A stretch of 64,000 bases of DNA from an uncultured Prolixibacteraceae bacterium. Its GTDB lineage: Bacteria > Bacteroidota > Bacteroidia > Bacteroidales > Prolixibacteraceae. The stretch is from contig CALGIG010000070.1 in assembly GCA_937915865.1 (NCBI GenBank), positions 47,886 through 111,885 on the forward strand, given 5' to 3'. Under the pieces are notes generated by a model. It made no database searches. It saw nothing but the letters and a program-made list of their open reading frames with translations, and was not told the DNA's origin. Every line of letters begins with the position of its first letter. Position 1 is the first letter of the stretch. The position numbers and the translations under genes were made by a program. Positions 15,341 to 23,539 of the stretch are shown here, piece by piece.

Positions 15341-16249
15341 TTATGGACTAGATTCTTCATTGATTTTCTTAATTGTATCTATAATTCTTTTATAATTTGA
15401 GTATCCACACAAAATATTGAATTCATGTCTAGCTAAATTGCAAGAACACTTTTCGCATTCATACAAATCAATTCTTTTGTTTCTAGTCCTGTTAATGAAG
15501 CGAGGACATCCATTTATATGAGGTCTATTTTTTGTTCCACTTAATAATCTGCTTTCCAAGAGATTATTAATCTCTTTCCAAATTTGATTATGCTTTTGTT
15601 TTAATTGACCAATCAATCTATCATCTTTCTTGTTCCCAAACCATGTTTTGTTCTGGATATTATCTAGAATATAAGATGCAAGTTCTTCTCTTTCAATAGC
15701 TCTGTCGACTTTTGATAAATCTATCTCGATTACTGGTAATTCAATTTCTTGGATCTTATCTTGTTTCTCTTTTTGAACTTTACTTGTAACTGCAATCTCA
15801 ATTAGTAATATTTCACCATTAATAGTACATTTTATGTCTGGGATAATATCATGAAGCTTTTTCTCTATGATAACATTATCAATTATATACTGTCGAGAAT
15901 CAATTGTCCCCAAGTTCTTTAAATCTAATACTAAAGAATAAAAGCCGTTCAGGTTCGAGATGTCAAAGCGAGGTATTCTATAAGGCAATGCGATCTTTTT
16001 AACCTCTTCAATAATTCGTTTGGCGTCGTAATGCAGGGAAGTCTCATAAGCGTGTTCGCATTGTCGTTTACTTTCATGCGCAAAATGATTTTGAGGAGTT
16101 ATGTTTTTTCCTTTTTTTGCAATTAACCTTTCTCCACAAGCAGGGCAACTACAATTACATCTCAAGCCGCTCTCGACCTCAGATATGTGAAATTCTATTC
16201 CATTCCTAATCCCATATTTAAGGATGCCATCTCTCATAATCTTGCTCAT
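15341..16249 (-). CDS. CoiA-like protein with zinc finger and PD-(D/E)XK-like nuclease domain
   Basis: 302 residues from the ATG at 16249. N-terminal CSCPACGERLIAKKG with HFAH is the zinc-ribbon seen in competence protein CoiA-like proteins; the middle contains PDIKC, then LLIEIAVTSK, fitting a PD-(D/E)XK nuclease core (Asp, Glu, Lys); a second Cys-rich region (CPRF, CEKCSC) is near the C-terminus. The start is part of the attC-like box (GTTATG), so the gene begins exactly at a recombination boundary; a longer frame to 16294 would lie within the attC-like site. Probably a DNA nuclease carried as a cassette, perhaps defensive. Confidence 0.75.
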   Translation of the reverse strand: MSKIMRDGILKYGIRNGIEFHISEVESGLRCNCSCPACGERLIAKKGKNITPQNHFAHESKRQCEHAYETSLHYDAKRIIEEVKKIALPYRIPRFDISNLNGFYSLVLDLKNLGTIDSRQYIIDNVIIEKKLHDIIPDIKCTINGEILLIEIAVTSKVQKEKQDKIQEIELPVIEIDLSKVDRAIEREELASYILDNIQNKTWFGNKKDDRLIGQLKQKHNQIWKEINNLLESRLLSGTKNRPHINGCPRFINRTRNKRIDLYECEKCSCNLARHEFNILCGYSNYKRIIDTIKKINEESSP

Positions 16250-16365
16250 AACAAAGCTACTCATAGAAGCGGATTTTGGGTGATTCCCTGTCAAGCCGAG
16301 AAGTTACTAGGAGAGGCGAGGTATACACAGAGAACCGTAGCTGCCACGGGGAGCTGATGTTAGTG
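16247..16365 (-). other. attC-like recombination site a
   Basis: On the minus strand: outer CTAAC box, ATC, then AGCTCC arm; about 100 nt with the shared CGGCTTGACAGG block; then GTAGCT arm and GTTATG outer box. It separates the cassette 16381-17985 from the CoiA-like gene and shares its outer half with sites at 20865-20996, 23435-23535 and 26394-26494. Confidence 0.6.
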
Positions 16366-16380
16366 GTCCAAATTTTGTTT

Positions 16381-17484
16381 TTAATACATTGTGATTAATC
16401 TTAACTTTCGATCTTTGGGTTTATATTCTAAAGCAATCAATAGTTTCATTAATTTTTTAGCATCGATCCTTGGTACCTCAATTAGAATATTGAATTTTAG
16501 AATATTATATTTTTCAAGAAACGATAGATTATAAATGTAATTACTTTCTATCTTTTCCTTTATTTGGTCAGTTAATTCTTCAACTGACAGATTAAGCAAC
16601 CCTGATCTTTCGATATTTTCAGTTTTCTGCTGGAACAGATAATTAAGTTTTGAAGGTTCAATTTCAATGTCGCAATCAGATAGGTCAATGAAGCTGCTAC
16701 TTAACGTATTTAATGAGAAATTTACATCTGTTTCAAGATTTTTAATAATCTTTCGCTCTATCTTATACCAAAGGAAGATGAGGTAAAAAGAGGAATGAAC
16801 ATATTTGCAGGAAAACCCTAACTCTTCATAGTAATAGGCCAGGCCATTGACTTCTATTTCATCGATAATGTTAGTATCAAAAGGCTCTGACGAGATTAAT
16901 ACGGACTTGTGTTTTATGAATCTTGCAACCAGAATTGCCGATAGGTACGTTTTTATTTTACTCGAATATGTTACATCAAAATAGCCTGTAAAGTAGTCGT
17001 ATCTTTTCAATCCGTCGATCAGATTTTGCACCATTGTTTTTGAAAGATTATTAATGTAAACAAGGAAATACTGATTGTGGTACTGATAGATTGTAGGATT
17101 TATCTGATTAATATACTCATAAAATAATGCATGAAGCATTTCTTTTCGGCTGTGATCTCCAATATAATCGCCGACTAAAAAACTATGTGTACATTGCTTT
17201 CCAAGGAGAGGAAGTACTTTTGTAAGGATGTTATAGTCATATGTAGAAAACCCGCTTTTGAGAACATCAAAAACCAGTACTATTTCATTTTTCTCATTAC
17301 TTGGAATCAGACTGTTTTTAAGTGTTTTGTATTCAATGTTACTTGATTCTAACGAATTAATAAACATGTCAAAGACGTTATTTATTTCCTCATATATTTC
17401 ATTCGGGGAAGAATCTTTATAACATAAATCCAACATACCATTGTCTCTAGCGTTCAAAGTAAAAATAGTGCCATCTTTTCTCAT
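16381..17484 (-). CDS. Unknown protein, second gene of a two-gene cassette
   Basis: 367 residues, low G+C coding, no signal peptide, no clear transmembrane span and no catalytic motif I can name. Many Ile/Leu/Tyr-rich alternating segments (for example IYQYHNQYFLVYINNL and LSAILVARFIKHKSVLIS) suggest an alpha/beta protein. It follows 17542-17985 by 57 bp with no recombination site between them, so the pair travel together. Cassettes of this type often carry defence or toxin genes, but nothing here proves it. Confidence 0.6.
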   Translation of the reverse strand: MRKDGTIFTLNARDNGMLDLCYKDSSPNEIYEEINNVFDMFINSLESSNIEYKTLKNSLIPSNEKNEIVLVFDVLKSGFSTYDYNILTKVLPLLGKQCTHSFLVGDYIGDHSRKEMLHALFYEYINQINPTIYQYHNQYFLVYINNLSKTMVQNLIDGLKRYDYFTGYFDVTYSSKIKTYLSAILVARFIKHKSVLISSEPFDTNIIDEIEVNGLAYYYEELGFSCKYVHSSFYLIFLWYKIERKIIKNLETDVNFSLNTLSSSFIDLSDCDIEIEPSKLNYLFQQKTENIERSGLLNLSVEELTDQIKEKIESNYIYNLSFLEKYNILKFNILIEVPRIDAKKLMKLLIALEYKPKDRKLRLITMY

Positions 17485-17541
17485 TTTTGCAGGTTTTTCA
17501 ATATTGCTGATAGCCGTATGGGCTCAGGTTCTCGCAGTAAA

Positions 17542-17985
17542 TTATCGAATATTCACATTTTTTGTAAATGCCTCACTAAAATCATATAAGATATCCGATT
17601 CGTTGAGCTCAGAAAGAACTTTTCGCAAAGCAGTATTTTTAAATTCGATTGCTTCTCCATGTAGATTGGGAAGGCAGAATTGTCCGGTAATAATTATGCT
17701 TTTATCTTCCAATGAAAATTTCAGGCTGTAAACAAATTTCAGCTGCATAACCCGATTGACTTTTAACTCGATATATTCTTTATATGAGTTCGATTCTTTT
17801 TTGGAAGTCAATATGACCCCTTTAAAATTCGAATACGAACTGATTTTATATGAAAGTTCTTGAAATGCGGGTTTAATAATCTCATCAATCACGGATTGAA
17901 TCTCCATTTCATGTTCGTAATTTAATTCTGGAGTTTTCTTCGGTATTCCTTTGGAATCGAAGAAGCTGTCAAGTAAATCAGTCAT
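17542..17985 (-). CDS. Unknown protein, first gene of a two-gene cassette
   Basis: 147 residues, acidic N-terminus (MTDLLDSFFDSKGIPKK), then a mixed alpha/beta region; no motif recognised. Its size and the predicted pairing of helices with strands (YKEYIELKVNRVMQLKFVYSLKF) would fit a small chaperone or immunity-like partner of the larger downstream protein, but this is inference from gene pairing only. The upstream gap 17986-18190 ends in GTTAAAT, an attC-like outer box, but I could not find its partner. Confidence 0.55.
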   Translation of the reverse strand: MTDLLDSFFDSKGIPKKTPELNYEHEMEIQSVIDEIIKPAFQELSYKISSYSNFKGVILTSKKESNSYKEYIELKVNRVMQLKFVYSLKFSLEDKSIIITGQFCLPNLHGEAIEFKNTALRKVLSELNESDILYDFSEAFTKNVNIR

Positions 17986-18190
17986 TTTCTATTTTTTTTA
18001 AAAAATTGTTGATTCCTGGCAGAAAACTAAAAACAGTAATATCACCAGAAGTATTGCTGCTTAGGGTGGTCGCAACACAAAGCGGCCGAGCTCAGGTAAT
18101 TTGTTATCCAGCCCTTATCCGGTCTGAGTAGCGAGATACTTACGGAATATTGCTATTGTTGTATTTGGGACGCTCCACATGTCTGTTAAA

Positions 18191-19099
18191 TTAAAGGTCA
18201 AATATTTCTTTGGCTTTTTTCCAATTCTTTTTAAGTATTGGTCGGCCTACACAAGTCTCTCCGTTGGATGGCTCACCAGAAAAATGACAGAATCTTTCTG
18301 GATAGTCAGGATTTCCAAATTCATTCCATTTTCTATAAGCATCATAACACATCGGCTTTTCCACATTAAATGGAATTGAAATACCTGTTCTGAAGCAGAA
18401 GCCTGTCTGAATCTGAGTACTATTAATTGGTTGAACAAATTGTTCAAAATTCTTGCTTTCATTAGTTTTATCTCTTCTATAAGATGAATCTACCTTCGGT
18501 TTGTCAGCAAAGAAATCTGAAAGTTTGTCAATCTCAATTTTTGATGAAAGATATTTTTTGTTTAGACCTATCCCAAGAGTTCCTTTGTCAAATTGTGGTA
18601 ACTTATGAAATAGTAGGTCTGACTGATCAATTACTCTCTTAAAATATTCCCATGCTTGATTGTCAAAGGAGTCCTCTCCTGTTACATTAGTTAAAAAATT
18701 GCTGGCAAGATTCCCCAATAATGTAGCTTTAGTCAATACTCCAGATTCGATATTATTGTCTTGAGAATAACTATGGAGGTTCATCGATGTCATAATTGCG
18801 GAACTTTCACTGGCATAATATTTTGCATGAAGCCTTTTTTCATATCGAATCTGAATATTGGGAAACTCTTTAAAAAAGATAAAATCCTCTTGCTTCATAC
18901 TTTTTGAAATATCATCTTCGTTTTTGCCGAAAACAATTGTGATCTCAAGTTTTGGGTTGTTTATTTTTGTTCGTAATGTAGAAGCGTATCTATCATGAAG
19001 TTTAATGTATGGAGAGATTAGTATAATCTGTTCTTCTGCCTTTTCAAAAAGCTTTTCTAACTCTGAATTGAGTTCATTTCCTGTCAAGAATTTAGCCAT
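18191..19099 (-). CDS. Phospholipase D-like nuclease family protein
   Basis: 302 residues. The N-terminal half is a single PLD-type domain: AEEQIILISPYI opens the fold and RLHAKYYASESSAIMTSMNL carries the HxK motif, with Glu in place of the usual Asp. The C-terminal third is separate: DAYRKWNEFGNPDYPERFCHFSGE with Cys and His residues that could bind metal. PLD enzymes with one HxK motif usually dimerise and hydrolyse phosphodiesters, often nucleic acids. It sits alone in its cassette. Likely a DNA or RNA nuclease; a defence role is inference. Confidence 0.75.
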   Translation of the reverse strand: MAKFLTGNELNSELEKLFEKAEEQIILISPYIKLHDRYASTLRTKINNPKLEITIVFGKNEDDISKSMKQEDFIFFKEFPNIQIRYEKRLHAKYYASESSAIMTSMNLHSYSQDNNIESGVLTKATLLGNLASNFLTNVTGEDSFDNQAWEYFKRVIDQSDLLFHKLPQFDKGTLGIGLNKKYLSSKIEIDKLSDFFADKPKVDSSYRRDKTNESKNFEQFVQPINSTQIQTGFCFRTGISIPFNVEKPMCYDAYRKWNEFGNPDYPERFCHFSGEPSNGETCVGRPILKKNWKKAKEIFDL

Positions 19100-19167
19100 G
19101 ATCTATATATTAATTAGTCTTTATTGTACTTCTATGGTCATTGGTAGCGTTCAGAATTAAGCGTAAT

Positions 19168-19271
19168 TATAAACTATAGGAGATTTCATGTCAAGCCGAA
19201 ATACAGCTCGGGAGGAAAGATGCCCACCGAAAACCACTGGAGCCGCGCTTGACGGGTAGCTTATGTTATGC
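19168..19271 (-). other. attC-like site c, one end only clear
   Basis: The outer end on the minus strand reads GCATAACATAAGCTACCCG and the shared GGCTTGACATGAAAT block follows. The matching inner end near the PLD gene start has no recognisable box, so the site is decayed or rearranged. Confidence 0.4.
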
Positions 19272-19303
19272 ACTGTTATTCTTTTCAAAATCAATTAAGC
19301 CTT

Positions 19304-20797
19304 TCACAACGATTCCTCAATCCATTTTCTCATCGCTTCATTCCCCATGTAACCTTTGTGGTTGTATTTCAGATGACCGTTTCGATCATATATCAGGTAG
19401 TGTGGAATGGTCGTGAAATCATATTTCTTATAGAGATAACTCATTGCTTTTTGTGTAATGTAATATTGCTCACCCTTTATTTCATATACTTTTTGCTCCC
19501 ACAAACCTTTGGGTGATGACATGTCGGTAACATAAAGAAAAACGACCTCCTTATTTTCAAAATATTTCCTCACAGTTTCTGATTCGCGCATCGCTTTCAA
19601 ACATGGTCCACACCAGGTTGCCCAAAAGTCAACAAAAACAACCTTACCTTCGTATTTTGTAATGATTGAATCCATTCGTAGTTCCGACAAATCTGTTAAC
19701 TCATAAATATTCGTTTTGCTTTTTGTTCCAGCCTCTTGCAGCACTTTTTCATTTTTGGCAAATAAAACCTTTGCAAACGATTTATTACTGAAATAATTCC
19801 GAATGTTTTCCTTCTGAATCTTGCTGAATGGATTCTGATAATTAAGTTGTTTAACGTATGAATAACAAACCATTATATCATAAACAGTACCCGTTTCACA
19901 ACCCAGTTTATCTTTCATAATCGACTTTACCTTGTTAAGCCACGAATCAACCGGCTGATCCCCAATATCGGGTATTGCCAAAGCTTTAATATCCATAATT
20001 TGTTTTAAAATCATCGGATAAAAGCTGGCAGTGAGGTAAATCGGATCGTTTATATTAATGTAACTTAGAAACGAATAATACGATTGGTCTGGCACCTGTG
20101 GATGAAATTCTTCATTTATAAGATCGGTTTTATGCTGTTTGTTGTATGCTGTTAGCGCATATTCATCGTATTTGAGCAGACCATTAAAAACAACAAAAAA
20201 TTTTACTCCTGAAACAATATTCTGTTTCGCTATCGGAGTTAATTGGTCATTACGAATAATCGGATCTAGGATTTCCTGCATCCCAGCAAGCATCTTTTGG
20301 CTAAAAACTTCAGGCGTTAAAATCGTATCGCCAACAATTGGGAAATGGCAGGGCCAGTTAAGAATTGTATTCGCATCATCTGAAGTAAAACCGATGCTAT
20401 TCTTAAATTCGACCCGTTTATTCTGATCCTTATCTACGAAAATAATTAGCTCGCTTTCCTCTCCCGGAATTAAGTAGGCCAACCCGTTATAATAATCAGA
20501 TTCGATGTTGACTAAAGTTATACATTCAACAGGAATCTTTATTCTGAGAGTACCATCACTATTAACCGGAATATCATAATTTATTAAATCCCCTGTTAAT
20601 ATGCTTATAAAAGACACGTTTAGCGATTTAAAGCCTCGCACATCGGTTTTCATTCCAATAATTTTTCCCGTAAAGGTTGCAGTATCATATTTTATAACGG
20701 GAATAAATAGTTGTTTTTCGGCCTGAGCATTAATGAGGAGGGGAGAACATAAAAGTAGAATGATAATAATTGCTTTTAGCATTAAGATGAGTTTCAT
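19304..20797 (-). CDS. TlpA-like thioredoxin-domain protein, exported
   Basis: 497 residues from the ATG at 20797, chosen because it starts the signal peptide MKLILMLKAIIIILLLCSP; the frame extends upstream to 20878, but that part overlaps the attC-like site. The N-terminal ~330 residues resemble the poorly conserved domains preceding thioredoxins in Bacteroidota TlpA proteins. The C-terminal domain has FVDFWATWCGPCLKAM with the redox CxxC and TTIPHYLIYD with the cis-Pro. It is expected in the periplasm, reducing disulfides. Cargo of its own cassette. Confidence 0.8.
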   Translation of the reverse strand: MKLILMLKAIIIILLLCSPLLINAQAEKQLFIPVIKYDTATFTGKIIGMKTDVRGFKSLNVSFISILTGDLINYDIPVNSDGTLRIKIPVECITLVNIESDYYNGLAYLIPGEESELIIFVDKDQNKRVEFKNSIGFTSDDANTILNWPCHFPIVGDTILTPEVFSQKMLAGMQEILDPIIRNDQLTPIAKQNIVSGVKFFVVFNGLLKYDEYALTAYNKQHKTDLINEEFHPQVPDQSYYSFLSYININDPIYLTASFYPMILKQIMDIKALAIPDIGDQPVDSWLNKVKSIMKDKLGCETGTVYDIMVCYSYVKQLNYQNPFSKIQKENIRNYFSNKSFAKVLFAKNEKVLQEAGTKSKTNIYELTDLSELRMDSIITKYEGKVVFVDFWATWCGPCLKAMRESETVRKYFENKEVVFLYVTDMSSPKGLWEQKVYEIKGEQYYITQKAMSYLYKKYDFTTIPHYLIYDRNGHLKYNHKGYMGNEAMRKWIEESL

Positions 20798-20864
20798 AGT
20801 TTTAACAATTACTGTTCTTTTAAAGTAGTAGGTCATTATATTCTGTCTGAGTTTCAATAATAGT

Positions 20865-20996
20865 GCATAACGTTCCACAACTACCTGAAGGGAGGGATTT
20901 TACCCGAAAACCGTCCTTGATGAGTTGCATTTCGAATACTAATTTCCTGTCAACGAAGTTGAAACCCCAGACTTGTCGGGTAGTTTGCTGTTATGC
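20865..20996 (-). other. attC-like recombination site d, complete
   Basis: The best-preserved site. Minus strand: GCATAAC, spacer, AACTACC, about 95 nt, GGTAGTT, spacer, GTTATGC. Outer boxes (20990-20996 and 20865-20871) and inner arms pair in the imperfect palindrome typical of integron attC sites of ~130 bp. The last 58 bp of the lgt gene lie inside it. Confidence 0.65.
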
Positions 20997-21814
20997 ACAG
21001 TGGTTCTTTTCCAAACGATCAATCCAAATCCACTCAAAATAAACGGGATGCTCAAAAGTTGTCCCATATTTAAAATCATTCCGTTCTCAAAATCAACTTG
21101 ATTAATCTTTAAAAATTCTAATTTAAATCTTACACCAAATAGCATAATTAGAAAAAGTCCAAAAATATAACCGTTCTGTCTTTTTGTTTTTTGGTTAGAA
21201 TAAAGCCAATGCAAAACAAGAAAAATTGTCAAGTACGAGAAAGCTTCATATAGTTGAGTTGGATGTCTTGGAAGTAAATCGACTCTTTGGAAAACGATTC
21301 CAAAATTTGTTACGGTGGGTTCTCCAATGATTTCGGAGTTCATAAAATTGCCAAATCTAATAAATGCTCCTGTTAAAGGTGTCGCAATAGCAACCCTGTC
21401 TAAAACCCACAAAAAGTTAAACTGGCATCTTTTACAATACAATGCAATAGCTGTCAATACTCCGATTGCTCCGCCATGGCTGGCTAAACCTTGAAAACCG
21501 GTAAATTCAAATTTCTCGCCGGAATCCCATTTAAATGGCAAAACTATATCCAATGGATGTTTGAGAAAATACTCTGGCTCATAAAATAAACAGTGTCCAA
21601 ATCTTGCTCCCACTATTGTCCCAATGAAAATGTAAATCGCGAGCTTCTCCAAATCTTCGATTGGTAAATTCTCTTTGATGTAAATTCGTTTCACAATGTA
21701 ATAACCCAAAAACAATCCTGTCACAAACAGAATACCGTAATACCTAAGCGAAATAACTCCGAAAAGCCTTATTATCTCAGGGTCAATGTTCCAATTTATA
21801 AATCCTATCTCCAT
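20939..21814 (-). CDS. lgt: Prolipoprotein diacylglyceryl transferase
   Basis: 291 residues, about seven hydrophobic segments. Lgt signatures are present: GARFGHCLFYEP, LASHGGAIG with the essential His, RFGNFMNSEIIGEPT, and HPTQLYEAF. Lgt transfers diacylglycerol from phosphatidylglycerol to the lipobox Cys of pre-lipoproteins in the inner membrane, normally an essential housekeeping step. Here the gene sits between two attC-like sites and its 3' end (LPDKSGVSTSLTGN) runs into one, so it is carried as a cassette and is presumably a second copy. The catalytic residues look intact. Confidence 0.9.
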   Translation of the reverse strand: MEIGFINWNIDPEIIRLFGVISLRYYGILFVTGLFLGYYIVKRIYIKENLPIEDLEKLAIYIFIGTIVGARFGHCLFYEPEYFLKHPLDIVLPFKWDSGEKFEFTGFQGLASHGGAIGVLTAIALYCKRCQFNFLWVLDRVAIATPLTGAFIRFGNFMNSEIIGEPTVTNFGIVFQRVDLLPRHPTQLYEAFSYLTIFLVLHWLYSNQKTKRQNGYIFGLFLIMLFGVRFKLEFLKINQVDFENGMILNMGQLLSIPFILSGFGLIVWKRTTVHNSKLPDKSGVSTSLTGN

Positions 21815-21848
21815 ATTTTATTTTGTGCTGTGTCCAAAATACTCTTGT

Positions 21849-21897
21849 GCATAACGTAGGAAGCTACACGCAGGCTGTATGTTTGTAAGGGCGAAAT
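21849..21897 (-). other. attC-like site e, half next to lgt
   Basis: Plus strand GCATAAC (21849-21855), GTAGGA, AGCTAC arm. It is split from its other half (23435-23535) by an IS1111-type element. Confidence 0.55.
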
Positions 21898-21964
21898 GCA
21901 TAAGCCTTCTGTGTTTTTGTAAATTTAGTTTTTGAAAAAGAAACGAAACAAAAAACGAAGACTT

Positions 21965-23041
21965 ATGCATGGGAAAGGTACAACAATTGATTTTAACGGG
22001 CAAAACGTTTATGCCGGAATTGATATACATTTAAAGAGCTGGAAGGTGACCATCATGTTAGGTGATCGGGAACATAAAACATTTTCACAAGATCCGAATG
22101 CTGAAACCCTGAGGAATTACCTTCGGAAAAATTTCCCTGGGGCAGTATACCATTCAGCCTACGAAGCAGGTTTTTGCGGTTTCAGCGCACATCGCGAACT
22201 TGAGGGTTTTGGGATACTCAACCTTGTGGTCAACCCTGCGGATATCCCCACCACCGACAAAGAAAAGAGGCAAAAGGAAGACAAACGAGACAGTCGCAAG
22301 ATAGCCAAATCGCTCAGGAACGGTGAATTGGTGGGCATCTATATTCCGGGCAAGGGGATGGAAGAACTCCGTGGGCTGGTTCGTTACCGCAAAACGCTGG
22401 TAAAAGAAATCAGCCGCCATAAGTGCAGGATCAAGTCCTTCCTATATTTTAACGGCATAAAAATTCCTATGGAACAGGACGGCATCTCAACGCATTGGTC
22501 GGGGAGGTTTACCCACTGGTTAAGGGAAGTTAAATTATCAACGGCACATGGCAAAATGGTACTTGACGACACTGTGGATACGGCTGAACTGCTGCGAAAA
22601 AAACTGTTAAAAGTCAACAGACATTTGCGTCAGGTTGTCGGAAATGGGGAGTATTCGGAGAAACTAAGGCTATTGCAAAGCATCCCCGGAATCGGCCTGA
22701 TATCGGCCTTTACTCTTCTGACCGAAATGGAGGATATTCTTCGGTTCAGGAACCTTGACCAACTTTGTTCTTTCGTGGGACTGGTACCATCAACCAACTC
22801 CTCGGGCGAAAAGGAGAACGTTGGCCGCATTACCAGGCGCAACAACCGTTTCCTGCGCAGCATTATTGTAGAGGCAGCCTGGATGGCATCGAGAAAAGAT
22901 CCGTCCCTGTTATATAGCTATGGCTTACTTTGCAAGAGGATGGAACCAACAGAAGCCATCATTCGGATAGCTAAAAAACTTCTAAACAGAATAAGATATG
23001 TAATGAAAAATGAAACAGAATATGTACATTCAGTCATATAA
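21965..23041 (+). CDS. IS110-family (IS1111 group) transposase, copy 1
   Basis: 358 residues from the ATG at 21965; a TTG at 21932 would add a basic 11-residue extension. The N-terminal RuvC-like DEDD domain begins YAGIDIHLKSWKV, and the C-terminal Transposase_20 domain contains SIPGIGLISAFTLLTE and FVGLVPSTNSSGE with the conserved Ser. IS110 enzymes recombine DNA under the guidance of a structured RNA from a non-coding end of the element. The short left end and ~390-nt right end fit the IS1111 group. Confidence 0.9.
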   Translation: MHGKGTTIDFNGQNVYAGIDIHLKSWKVTIMLGDREHKTFSQDPNAETLRNYLRKNFPGAVYHSAYEAGFCGFSAHRELEGFGILNLVVNPADIPTTDKEKRQKEDKRDSRKIAKSLRNGELVGIYIPGKGMEELRGLVRYRKTLVKEISRHKCRIKSFLYFNGIKIPMEQDGISTHWSGRFTHWLREVKLSTAHGKMVLDDTVDTAELLRKKLLKVNRHLRQVVGNGEYSEKLRLLQSIPGIGLISAFTLLTEMEDILRFRNLDQLCSFVGLVPSTNSSGEKENVGRITRRNNRFLRSIIVEAAWMASRKDPSLLYSYGLLCKRMEPTEAIIRIAKKLLNRIRYVMKNETEYVHSVI

Positions 23042-23420
23042 CATCAAAACTGGTTGTAAAAACTACTCCATGATAAAGAGACTGTTTTCCGCCCCTTGCG
23101 GCCCCTGACAGGGTGTCCGTTACACGCAGGCCACAGCTCTTATCTATAATAAATTGAACACAGAAATGCGGCTGGTTGAACCATGTCCGTTGATAGAAGG
23201 GTGTTTTTATAGACCGGTATTTGATACAAAAGAGGGGAACCCGAAGGTGAAGTTTTACACCGAAGGTTTAGAAATTATGCTGGGCTTTTGCCCAGCATAA
23301 TTAAACCAAGAGGGGAAACCCTCGGGCTCTGTATTGCCCAAAGGTTTAGTGGTTTAAAAAGCTAACTGACTGGATATTAGAAAAATAATTTAAAAATAAA
23401 GAATGAAAAATTTGGATTAC
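23042..23420 (+). ncRNA. Candidate guide (bridge/seek) RNA region in IS right end
   Basis: The right non-coding end is rich in hairpins: ATGCTGGGC-tttt-GCCCAGCAT (around 23277-23298), AGAGGGGAACCC and GAGGGGAAACCCTC units, and the repeated phrase CCGAAGGT. It is identical by eye in both IS copies. In the IS1111 group the guide RNA is reported from the right end. Exact RNA ends cannot be read from sequence. Confidence 0.5.
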
Positions 23421-23434
23421 AACATAGAAGGGGC

Positions 23435-23535
23435 GGATTGCGGGCGATTTCCTGTCAAGCCGAAAAGCAGCCTGGGCGGAAAGATACACACCGAAAACCA
23501 CCGCTGCCGAACTTGCCGGGTAGCTGATGTTATAG
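23435..23535 (-). other. attC-like site e, half next to TlpA gene
   Basis: Minus strand: CTATAAC, ATC, AGCTACCCGGC, then the shared CGGCTTGACAGGAAAT block up to the IS end. Pairs with 21849-21897 (AGCTAC/GTAGCT) to give a full site once the IS is removed. Confidence 0.6.
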
Positions 23536-23539
23536 GGCG

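Larger units (their letters stand above)
21898..23434 (+). mobile_element. IS110/IS1111-family insertion sequence, copy 1
   Basis: About 1537 bp. Sub-terminal inverted repeats CCTTCTGTGTT (21905-21915) and AACATAGAAGG (23421-23431) match at 10 of 11 positions, with ends placed ~7 bp and ~3 bp outside them as usual for the IS1111 group. It is inserted within an attC-like site, recalling the known IS1111-attC group. Copy 2 at 24857-26393 encodes an identical protein and looks identical in the non-coding ends. Confidence 0.75.

Noticed and set aside
17986..18190. Additional attC-like site b
   Set aside because: GTTAAAT at 18185-18191 is a plausible outer box, but no matching inner arms or opposite box were found.
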